Positions 13,538 through 24,300 of a stretch of DNA of 64,000 bases are shown piece by piece. The stretch is from Cryptomeria japonica (lineage: Eukaryota; Streptophyta; Pinopsida; Cupressales; Cupressaceae). The DNA is taken from contig NW_026728903.1 of the NCBI RefSeq assembly GCF_030272615.1, forward strand, positions 124,001 through 188,000, written 5' to 3'. Position numbers and translations under genes: made by a program. Position 1 is the first letter of the stretch. The number at the start of each line of letters is the position of its first letter. The notes below the pieces were generated by a model. It made no database searches. It saw only the letters and a program-made list of their open reading frames with translations, and was not told where the DNA came from.

Positions 13538-13993
13538 CTAAAGGATCCAGTCGGCCCAAAAAGGATCAAAACCCAAAGAACAAGACCTAACATGCAAAAT
13601 GAACAAGGTTGGCCTCCGCCAAGAGATTCCTCTGAAAAATCCAAAGGATGAAATGTAGAAGGTCGGCCACATGCCAATAAACATCAATATCAATTTCCAA
13701 CGCTCTGCAATATTCGGAATGGGTTCTAGTAGATCACCAGAATAGGTCTCAGGCAACCAGTAACAAGAAATTATCATTGAAACTGGTAGTGATATCTTGT
13801 TGGAAAGTGATCCAAAATAGATGCGGTTTGAAAGAAAGAAAGAGGATCAAGTCTTCAAGTAGAATCCAATTCTAGAGGGTGTAGTGAGCCAAAACTAGGA
13901 CACACAGAAAGGAAAACTAAAACTGCAAATAAAATAGAAAAGAAATGTTTTTTTGTTGATGGAAGATTGTTGTGATTCGGGGATGCTCTTCCA
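13201..13993. other. Non-coding, probable LTR remnant of the neighbouring Gypsy element
   Basis: Lies directly after (in minus-strand sense) the stop codon of the Gypsy integrase and before the Copia remnant, which is where a 3' LTR would be. It holds a (TA)n run at 13,495-13,533. No second copy is visible near 18.3 kb, so the LTR assignment rests on position only. Confidence 0.4.
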
Positions 13994-16900
13994 TCAGATA
14001 TTTGAGGTTAATTTAAAGTGAGCCTCTAACTTTGTTAGGGTCAGAGGAAAACCAAGGTGGTCTACCTCTTCCTGAGAAATCCAAGATGAATCTTCAACTA
14101 GTCTGTTCTTCCATTTCACAAGATATTCTTTGTGCTGACTGTTCTGGGTACTAAACCCAATCCTACTATCCAAAATATCTTCAATCTTGTCCAATTCCTT
14201 CCGAGGTAATTGTTTCTCAAGGTTTGTAACATTTTCCTCACTGAATTCTGGTTCATGGTATTCATTAAGATCTGTAATGTTGAATATAGGTGAAATACTT
14301 AGACTATCTGGTAGCTCCACTTCATATGCATTTCCAAAACTAAACTTCCTCAAGATCTTATAGGGTCCAAACTTCTTCATCTGCGACTTATTATAAGTTC
14401 CAATCGGGAATCTCTCTTTTCTCAAGTATACCATCACTTCATTGCCAACTTCAAAATGCTTATGTCTCCTCTTCTCATTTGCCTTCTCCTTATATTTTAT
14501 ATTCATGTCTTCCAAATGTTGTCTAACTTGAATATGCGATGCTACCATGTGATCTGCAAAATCTTCTACTTCTGAATTCCTCTGGTCTTCACTGCTAATG
14601 TCTCTCAATTATGCTATTCCTCTAGGATGAACTCCAGTAACAATGTCAAAAGGTGTTTTTTTGGTACTTCTATTCACTAAATTGTTATAGGCAAGTTATG
14701 CTTGTGCAAAGATCAAATCTCAAATTTCAGTTTTATTTCCCACAAAACATCTCAAAAAATTTACCAAACTCCGGTTAACTACTTATGTCTGTCCATCAGT
14801 TTGTGGATGAAAAGTACAACTAAACTTCAATTTGTCTTCATCTTCTTCCAAAGTATTCTCCAAAAATAGCCAACAAACTTAGTATCTCTTTCTTAAACTA
14901 TGCCCTTAGGTAATCGATGCAACCTTACCACTTGATTGAAAAATAGGTCTGGCACATGAAATGCATCTGATGTTTTCTTACAAGGTATGCAATGCACCAT
15001 CTTTGAAAATATATCCACTACCACAAATATAAAATCATTCCCTCTCAGTGTCTTAGGAAATCCAATTACAAAATCCATGCTTATATCCTCCCAAGGTCTT
15101 ACCGGTATTGTCAAAGGTTTATACAATCCCACATTCTAACTACTACCTTTTGAAACTTGACAAACTCTACAAATTTGCACATATCTCTTAACATCCTTAT
15201 GAATCTGGGGCCAAAAGTATTGCTCACTCACTAATGCAAATGTTTTATCAATACCAAAATGTCCAGCTAAAGCTCCACTATGCTTCTCTTTTATCAGGTT
15301 CTCTCTCATGAAACTCTTAGGTATGCATAACTAGACTCCCTTGAATAACATCCCATCCAGAATGAAATAATCCAACCATTTGCTTCTATCAACCATAACC
15401 GGTTCTCTACATGCTTTCCAAGGTTCTGTAATATTTGGGTCTTCATCATACAAGGTATTAAAGTCTTCAAAACCTAATACTATCACTCTCATCTCTGTCA
15501 AAAAATTCCTTCTCGTACTCAATGCATCAACAATTTTGTTAGATTTCCCACTTCTATGCTTCAACACAAATGTGTAACTTTTCAAGAACTCTACCCATAT
15601 CATATGTCTCTGATTCAACTTACTCTGACTATTCAAATACTGCAAAGATTGATGATCTATATATAATACAAACTCGTTAGGCAACAAGTAATGTCTCTAT
15701 TTCTTCAAGGATTGAACTATGGCATACAAATCTTGATCATACACTAAATATCTCTTCCAGGAATAATTCAATTTCTCACTGAAATATACTACTGCTCTCT
15801 CTTGTTGACTCAAAACTGCTCCTATTGCTGTTCCACTTGCATCACAACCACTTAAAATACCTTATTGAAATTCGGTAAAGCCAACACAGGCTACTTAGTC
15901 ACTTTCTTCTTCAACAATTCAAAAAATTTGTTTGCTCTAGTGGTCCACTTGAATTCCTTCCCATCTCCCCTCATGGTCTAAGTCATAGGGTTACAAACTG
16001 AATTGAAATTTTTGATAAACTTCCAATAAAAACTAGCCAATCCATGAAATGATCTTACCTCTCCAATGCTTTTTGGTGTAGGCCACTCAATAATGGATTT
16101 AAATTTCTTAGGGTTCGTCTTCAAACCATGCTCAGATATCACAAAGTCCAAATAGACTAACTCATCCTTCATAAAAGTGCACTTCTTAATATTGATCAAT
16201 AACTTTTCTTCTCTCAACCTCTACAAAACTTGTCTTAACTGCAACAAATGGTCCGCTTTTGTTCTACTGAAAATCAAAATGTCATCCAAATACACAATAA
16301 CAAACTTACCCAAAATTTTCTTCAATACCTCATTCACTAGCCTCATGAAAGTACTCGGTGCATTAGTCAATCCAAAAGGCATCACCAAACATTCATATGG
16401 TCCTTCATTTGTCTTAAATATTGTCTTACACTCAGCACCTTCTCTGATCCTAATCTGATGATATCCACTCTTCAAATCTATCTTTGTAAAGTATTTTCCT
16501 CCACTCAAACAGTCTATTATGTGATCCATCCTAAGCAAAGGAAACCAATATTTCACTATGATCTTATTTATTATTCTTGAATTGGTACACATTCTCCATT
16601 CTCCATTCTTCTTAGGTGCTAATAATGTTGGTACTGCACAAGGGCTCAGACTTTCCTTGATCAAATCTTTCTTCAATAGCTCTTGCACTTGTCTATTCAG
16701 TTCTTCATTCTCTATTGGTGTCAATCGGTATGCATCTTTGTTAGGCAGACTAGCTCTGGGAACGAATTCCATGTAATGATTAATACTTCTAACACGTGGC
16801 AATCCATCAGGTACATTATATGAAATGATGTCCTCATATTCTGTCGGCAAATCTCTGATCTCTATCGGGTGTTCTCCTTCTAGTTTCGGTTTCTCAATCT

Positions 16901-18290
16901 TCTTAGGAATTAAGGAAAAACACACATTCTCATGTCTCAGTCCATCCATGAATTTCCTTCCATCTACTAAATAGATTCTGGTATTCATACAAACTTCATT
17001 CTTCAAAGGTTCCTCCAAAGGTAAAAAGGTTTACTTCATCCCATTGGCCACGATAGTGTATTTATTCTTCCTCCCATCATGTATTGTTTATCTATCAAAC
17101 TACCTAGGTCTTCCCAATAAAAGCTTATAAATATCCATAGGCATAATATCACACAAAACTTCATCATGATAATTCCCAATTTTCAATTTTACTAAACATT
17201 GTTCACTTACTAACAACTTATGTTCATCCTGAATCCATGCTATCTGATAAGGCTTAGGGTGTCTCAATCTCTCCAATTTCAACTTATTCACCATCTCTTC
17301 TGAAACAAGATTATCTAAACTACCACTATTAATAACAACTTTACAACACTTACTAGATACCTTACATCTGGTCTTGAACAGGTTCTTCCTCTGCAAGTGT
17401 TCTTCATCTCCTTCGGTATAACATAAATCTCTCCTCATCACCAACAGTTCTCCATCTTCTAGTTTATTGTCTAATCCGGTGGGGTTCTCTTCCACCAGTA
17501 CTGCTATTCTGGTAGCCTTTGTCTTCTTACATTCAAATGCACGGTGTCATTCTCCTTCACACTTAAAGTGGGTTCCTCTAAATATCCTCTTGCCTTGTCT
17601 TCCAAAGTTCTCATTTCGATAACCATCCGGTAGAAATTTCTATCATCCTTTCGATATGAATTACCTTCTTTTCTCACTTCCTTGTCCTTATTTTAACCTG
17701 TATTGGTTCCTATACCTCCGATATATCCTCTTCCTCCTCTACCTCTCTATCTTTTCTCATGTCTTTTGTTTAATTTCTCTTCAGCCTTTATTACATAATC
17801 GTAAGCCTCTTCAACACTCTCCAATTTGATCATACTGAGCTCCTCTTGTATAGACATCTGCAATCTGTTGAAATATCTTGCAATCTATTCAACTTCATCG
17901 CCAACATGTATGGATCTGATTTTCGACTTGTAAAACTCTTCGGTGTACTCCTTCACACTAGATTCCTTTTGTCTCAGATTCTGCAACTTCTAGAACAAAT
18001 CCACTTGATAATTCACCAGGACAAATATTGATTTTAACTTAGCAATCATCCTATCCCATGTCTTAATATTTTCTTTACCTCTTCTTTGTCTATCAACTTG
18101 CAAATTCTCCCACCAAACAGATGCATGACCTTTCAACCGAGTACAGGCATACTTCACCTTCCTCTCTTCTGCAGTGTTTTTAAAATCAAAATACTTATCC
18201 ATCTCCGAGATCCAATCCTTCAAAACCCTTCAAAACATTTCTTCCTCCAGATCAACTGCCTGTAGGTTCACTTGTTCTGATGGGACTTCT
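13994..18290 (-). mobile_element. Decayed Ty3/Gypsy chromovirus
   Basis: Minus-strand order from 18,290 down: retrotransposon gag (ARLKGHASVWWENLQVD-type segment near 18,110), an RNA-binding tail, protease (about 17,330), reverse transcriptase with FTKIDLKSGYHQIRI and the catalytic YLDD (about 16,280), RNase H (about 15,650), integrase core ([14 protein letters not shown], about 15,060) and a C-terminal chromodomain (EYLVKWKN, SWISQEE; about 14,050-14,120). Such chromodomains direct integration to chromatin in chromoviruses. Frames are broken by many stops and shifts. The protease reads Asn-Ser-Gly where Asp-Ser-Gly is expected. The 5' end of gag and the 5' LTR are missing at about 18,290. 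Lineage within chromoviruses is not assigned. Confidence 0.93.
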
Positions 18291-18296
18291 AAGACA

Positions 18297-18566
18297 ACAC
18301 CTTAATGTGTTTAATCTAAGGCTAAAGGTGACTTAAAAATATGTTTGAAATACTTAAATGAGAATTACCAGTCTGTCTTCTTGAACCCATTAAATACATC
18401 TAGATTTGACTATGGACCATGTTTGTAAGTTTCAAGAATGTGAGTATATATTGTTTAGAACCAATTTGTTTGCAACCAAGGTTTTCAAATCTTGAGAATG
18501 TTCCAAAGTAAGTTTTGATACCAATTGGGGGTTACATCTAAATTTCAGCCATGATTACAAATATTA
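18297..18566. repeat. Single arm of the 20.6-21.3 kb inverted-repeat family
   Basis: Aligns with the left arm 20,604-20,873 in the same orientation ('cattaaatacatctagatt' is shared). It abuts the truncated 5' end of the Gypsy remnant. Confidence 0.75.
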
Positions 18567-20600
18567 GGAATGTAGGAAGAGTTGAAGTGTATCAAATAGA
18601 TCACCTATTATTATATGATCTCTATTTACCAATTTTAAAAAACTAGAGCATAGTGTATGGTACCAATTTAATTGTATTCCATGTTTGAAAACTTGAGAAT
18701 GTGACACAATTTGTATGATATGAATGATGGGTTATATATTGACCATGGTCTATGTTAGCAAACCTATAATATTTCAAATGAGTTACAATATTCTTTGTAT
18801 GCATTGCATTTTACTTTGATCAACAATTACAAAATTTAAGCATATGGAGTGAACTGTCATGTGCCAAATATGGCTTACATTTTCACTTGGATCCATGTTT
18901 ACAAATAATAAGAGTTTTGGGATAGTTATAGTCTAAACATGAATTACCTTTTTTAAAGTGTTGCCCATGGTTTTTGTGGAGTACAGGAAATAGCAGATAT
19001 ATAAGATATTTAATCTATTTATTAGTTAATTATAAATCTATTTCATCAAAAAAATTATATTATGATTATCTATTATTATTTATATTATAATTTATATAAT
19101 ATAAAATTTTAAATATATTGATTATAGAATTGTAGATTTATTATGTCGAGAGGCATCTACAATGACATCAAAATGTCTGTAAACAAAAATCCATTTTTGA
19201 AACTATTTGATATGCAAACGATGGGTACATGAATGAAATATGTCATGTTCTAGCTTTTGTGGTGTTATTTTATTACTCCAAATAAACTAGAACCCTCGCC
19301 AATTGTCTCTAGTGTGGGACTTTAATGGAGTTGTATCTTGGTGTTTAATATTTTCAAGAACATTTATTTTACCATGATTCTCTTCTATTATAAATATCTT
19401 GCAACATATTTTACATATATTTTTTAAATATAGGTATACTAGTATTCTATATATTTATTTTATATGATATGTTTCTATAAAATTTATTTCTCTTATTTAT
19501 GTCATATATATACTTAATTACTTAAGGATTGATAATTATTTTCCATAATATGAGTGAAAATAGTCATCTTGTTGTCACTACTTTCATTTGGTAGTGCAAT
19601 GAATAGTATGATAAAGATGTCTATCCTCCTTGTTTTCTACAACATTGTGTTATACAAGTATTTAAATCACCTACATGTTTTATTTTTGGCCTCGTTTTCC
19701 AATAACAAAACTTGCTACAAATTTGGATGTGAGGGTGTACAACATATTTATGCTCTCCATTTTACCTAAGTTTGTCATAAACCTAAAATAGTAGTCTTTG
19801 AAAATGGATATATATTTTTTTGCAGTTTCCATAGATGCATTCATGACTCGCATTTGTATTGCAGTCCTAAAAACTATGAGAAAAGAGAAATCAATGTCAT
19901 GTGAAAACAAATGATTGGAAAAATGATAAATGCACAAGAAGGAAAAAGAGTCACATATTAAAAATTTTAATAGCATGGTTATTGGGGCATTTTTAAGTAG
20001 GTATCGTATTGGGTAGAACTTTGAAATGTGTAGTTTTTACCCTTCCATGCATAATTCATCCCACAACATGAATCATTGCTATCTAGAAACCAAAACAATA
20101 GCTATAAGCAATTAAGTTACATGCAAAGAGAACAAAAAAAATAAAATCATGAAAGTCCAATTTACCCATTAGAATTTGTGGATGTGTGAAGTTAGCAATA
20201 AAAACTATTGGTATGATTTCCCTAGTAACATTATTTTCAGATTGATGTGAAGGCACCGACTCGTTGTTTCTTTTGTGTATCTCTGAACTCCACCCAGTAA
20301 GAGCTCATTAACCATGGTGGATGTGGCTAAGAAACTTAAAATGTGTCTAGTATAGTAAATAATTCCTCCCTTCATAGGTAATATATTTAATAACATAAAT
20401 GACTACACAATCCCATTCCCATGGAAGAGAGAGACATGTAGTGCCTTGATAGGAAGAATTCAATGGAAGATCTAACTGCATAGTGAATTTTGCATGAGCA
20501 GACAAGGTGTCATGTGTTATGGAAAACTCTCTTCTTTCATTAGTAACCTCATAGCTTTTGATATTAAGTAGTTGGGACTGTTACTACTTTCTTATTGAAC
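18567..20600. other. No gene recognised
   Basis: AT-rich non-coding sequence. A stretch near 20,030-20,110 resembles the spacer of the inverted-repeat element at about 20,915-20,995, so more diverged copies of that family are present here. Confidence 0.6.
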
Positions 20601-20603
20601 CCA

Positions 20604-21263
20604 TTCCCTTGTCTTCTTTAATGTGTGTAATCTATGGTGATAAGTGAATTAAAAATATGTTTGAAATAGTTAAATGAGAATTAATACTCTATCTTATTGA
20701 ACCCATTAAATACATCTAGATTTGACTATACGCATGTTTTTAAGTTTGAAGAATGTGAGTATATATTGTTTAGAGCCAATTTGCTTGTGACTAAGGTTTT
20801 CAAATCTTGAGAATGTTCTAAGGTAATTTTTTATACAAATTTTGGGTTACATTTGATTTTCAGTCATGATTACAAATTGACCCTTCATATGTGCTTTGAT
20901 TTTAAATGAGATGTACTTTTTGACCCTTGCATGCATAATGAATACCACAACGTTGAATCATTACTACCCAAAAGCCAAAACAATATCTATAAGTAATCAT
21001 GACTGAAAATCAAATGTAACCCAAAATTGGTATCAAAACTTATCTTGGAACATTCTCAAGATTTGAAAACCTTGGTCACAAGGAAATTAGTTCTAAACAA
21101 TATATACTCACATTCTTCAAACTTACAAACATGGTGTATAGTCAAATCTAGATGTTTTTAATGGGTTCAATAAGATAGAGTATTAATTCTCATTTAACTA
21201 TTTGAAACATATTTTTAAATCACCTGTAGCCATATGTTACACACATTAAGGAAGACAAGGGAA
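20604..21263. mobile_element. 660-bp inverted-repeat (foldback) element
   Basis: Two arms of about 270 bp, 20,604-20,873 and 20,994-21,263, are reverse complements with few mismatches, separated by about 120 bp. The outer ends are ttcccttgtcttc and its complement. No coding capacity. A third, single arm lies at 18,297-18,566. The layout fits a MITE or foldback DNA transposon; no clear target duplication was found. Confidence 0.75.
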
Positions 21264-22665
21264 GAAAGAAGAATATGTTTTCTAATTCCCATAAGCATTA
21301 TTTACTTAGACATTAAATGAAGGAGATTTAATAGGAAAGAAAAATCTTTCTATTTAATTTAATATTATAGTGATTCATTGCACACTAACTTATCGTTTGT
21401 CTCACCATCAAAATATAGTAATATGTGGGATAGGAAGCGACATAGAGATACACGACAAAATTTTATTTATTTTAAAATATATTATTAATATTAAAATTAT
21501 TTATCATTTCAAGGTCATGATGTAACAAAGAGTAATTACAATTACATGTTAGATCTCCTACCTATTGTATTTTATTATAAGATGACACTAATATATAAAT
21601 TAGTAATAATTAGTTATACAATTTGGCAATAAACCTCCTAGCATATCAAGAGTTTAAAGGCAACCAAAATATCTTTGTATAAGTGTTACATGATGTGTAG
21701 GATATTTCTAACTTCAGTTGGAAAACTTGACAACAACTAAAGCATTAACATTGAAAATGATGCCTCTTATCAAAGTTCCAAGAAAATGAACATGTTTCAT
21801 GATAGAGATATATACATAAGAAGACTAGTAGAGAGAGGAATATATGAATAGAGGTGGTAAAGAGAGATAGATATAGAGCAAGAGAGAAGGAACATGAGAA
21901 ACTATATTTCAAATAATTAGGTTATACTAAATACTTGCATTTTACCAATGAATATAATTATCTAGAAAAGAGAGGAAGTGAGAAGGGAGATAGATATATA
22001 AAAAAGACAAAGTATGGAAGAGAGATAGAATGAAATAGATAGATGTGAGAGAGAGGAGGGGAGGTGATAGATAAAGGTAAAAGGAACATTGAGAAGGGGA
22101 AAGATAGAGGTCAAGAGATTAAGAGCAATGGAATACAAAATTAAGTGTGTGGCTTATGTCATCCATGTGTAGATAGGATACAGGTATCTGAATCTTATTT
22201 TAGTATTCATTTTATTTTTCAGATATCTAGATGTTCAAAAAAGTATTAGATATGTATAGAACTTAAACAATATAAGTATTAAGGCTATGAGATTTCCACA
22301 ATCCATTTTGTATTATAATGTATTTTTCTGGATTCGATTGTGTGTGGATTAGATATGTATAAAACTTAAACAATATAAGTATTTTCAAATTCTTTCTTTA
22401 TGAAAATTGACTTGAAAAGTTTATTTTAATAAACTAATGAAATATACACTTTGTTTCTTACAATACTTATTTCTTTATAATCTTTTTATTTTAATACATA
22501 AAACATGGTATTTTAAATCATTTCTGTGTCAAAATCTACATTGTTATTACTATTATATATAAAAAATTTATAGAGTAAATTATTACATATTCCTTAAATA
22601 TGATGTGCCTTACATTCATTTATATGAATTACCATAGATTCTAATACAACCAGACGCGGAACTGT
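21264..22665. other. No gene; purine-rich tract at 21,780-22,135
   Basis: The plus strand from about 21,780 to 22,135 is dominated by purines in degenerate GAGA and GATAGATA repeats, interrupted once by ordinary AT-rich sequence. The rest is AT-rich and featureless. Confidence 0.6.
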
Positions 22666-23079
22666 CACATGGTAATGTCAGTCTTTGGAATGCTAACTTC
22701 TCTGCAAATAATTTGTTAAGTTGAAGCTCACCCAATGCGAATAAAACACATGGGAATGCCAGGTATTGGAATGCTAACTTATTTGGAAATAATTAGCTGA
22801 GTGGATTGTTCAGCCAGAAAATCTATTTAAAAAACGCACAAATTGCAGAATCATACCCAGTGGATAGCGTGGTAGCAGAGCCATTGGAGGCTTCAACGGT
22901 CTGTTGATAAGGCATAGCTATCTTATCAGACACGTCGATCTTTCTTTAATATTTACAGTTGCGATTGCCCAAGTATATAAAGAGCTTGCTATCCCTTAAG
23001 AAATCCTTCATTGTGAAAGCACAATACAAGACATTGCATTTGCATTATAGAGAAAGAGAGAAGAGGGAGAGAGAAAAGA
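22666..23079 (+). promoter_or_regulatory. Promoter and 5' leader of BAHD copy 2
   Basis: TATA box tatataaaga at 22,974-22,983, about 100 bp before the ATG at 23,080, then a GA-rich leader. Further upstream an 81-bp unit is repeated in tandem (22,666 and 22,747; each with 'ggaatgctaactt'); the first BAHD copy has one diverged unit near 8,980. The match between the two gene copies upstream of the coding region indicates that the whole gene, promoter included, was duplicated. Confidence 0.6.
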
Positions 23080-24037
23080 ATGAAAGTGTTGAGAGGCGAA
23101 GGTGTGTAGATCAAACCCTGTGCGGGTAAAGATCATCGTGAGCTTGTTGAACTGAACAATCTGGATCTAGTTGCATATCCAATGTACAACAAGGTGGTGT
23201 ATGCTTTCGAAGCTCCGACCCCTAGCTCAGAGGTGTTGAAGGAAGGACTGGCCAAAGTTCTGGCGGAGTTCAGAGAATGGGCAGGGCGATACACCAAAGA
23301 AACAGCGAGTGGGTGCCTTGGCATCAATCTGAATGACGAGGGTGTGCTTGTCATAGAAGCCGATGTAGATGGAACAATAGCAGATGCAATGCCCTTCGAT
23401 CCCTTTTCATTCCTCCTTGAGTTGGTGCCACCCACATCCACCGTGGTCAATGAGCTCTTACTCATGCAGGTATGATAACCCTTAGAAGAAAACTAATTTT
23501 ACTCATGGAGGTATTGTAAGACTTGTTTTAGTTATTTTTTATAACTAACAAGATTTGTTTATGTAGTTTACTCGATTTACTTGTGGAGGCTTGGTGATAG
23601 GCCTAGCTAGTCATCATCATGTTGCAGACGGACAAGCAGCTACATTTTTCATGAATTCGTGGGGGAAAATAATTAGAGGAGAGAGTATTCTACCTCCAGT
23701 ACATGACCGATCTTTATTAAAAGCAAGAGATCCTCCCCAGCCATGTTTTGATCATTATGAATATAATACTATATTTGATGAGCACTCCCCAATAACGTCC
23801 AGTCTAACGGCAAAGAAGTTTCATTTTGATGCAATATTTTTACAAGAACTCAAGTCAAAGGTAAATGGATCTGATAAATCAAGAAAACCCTATACGACTT
23901 TTGAAATCCTTGTTGCCCATATGTGGAAATGCATTACAAAATCTCGAGGCCTTCATGGAGATGTGCAAACAAAAGCTAGCATTCCAGTGGGTGGAAGAAA
24001 CAGGTTGAATCGTCCCTTCCCTGAAGAATACTTTGGT
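23080..24037 (+). pseudogene. BAHD acyltransferase, N-terminal half, with early stop
   Basis: Exon 1 is 23,080-23,469 and exon 2 begins at 23,567; the intron has gt (23,470) and ag (23,566) ends and is in phase 0. Joined, exon 2 brings in the catalytic HxxxD motif as HHVADG at about 23,611-23,628, typical of the hydroxycinnamoyl-CoA-type BAHD family, which transfers acyl groups from CoA thioesters. Codon 10 is TAG (23,107-23,109) where copy 1 has TTG, so the natural start leads to a 9-residue peptide; an internal ATG at 23,182 could give an N-truncated product. Homology ends after the Tyr-Phe-Gly that precedes the second half in this family, at 24,037, where a CACTA terminus starts. The second half with DFGWG is absent. 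Substrate unknown. Confidence 0.85.
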
Positions 24038-24300
24038 CACTAATACATTTAGCCTAAAATTTCGATGTAGGTTTCCAACGGAGAAGGTATATTGTGATCA
24101 AACTTGATTTTTTTTTGAAAAAATGCCCGATTTCATTGGAATTCCGACGATAATGCAACATTTGGTTTCGATGGAGAAGGAATTGGCAATGACATTAGGC
24201 TTTTTTAGAAAAAGTGCCCGCGTTCGTCGAAATTCCGACGACTGCGTGCATTACTTAAAAAAAAAAGAAAAGACCAAGTCATTTCATAAATCCCACCTTT
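24038..24300 (+). mobile_element. CACTA-type terminal and subterminal region, left end
   Basis: Begins with CACTAATACATTT immediately after the BAHD fragment. For about 250 bp it aligns, as reverse complement and in the same order, with 62,690-62,916. It holds two near-palindromic motifs of the form TCGTCGGAATTCCGACGA (about 24,134-24,150 and 24,224-24,240), each near a T-run/A-run. CACTA elements start with CACTA, end with TAGTG and carry repeated subterminal motifs that bind their own proteins, so the assignment is good; which internal genes belong to it is less sure. Confidence 0.7.

Noticed and set aside
23133-23465. 110-codon minus-strand frame
   Set aside because: Shadow of BAHD exon 1 on the opposite strand; no independent motif.
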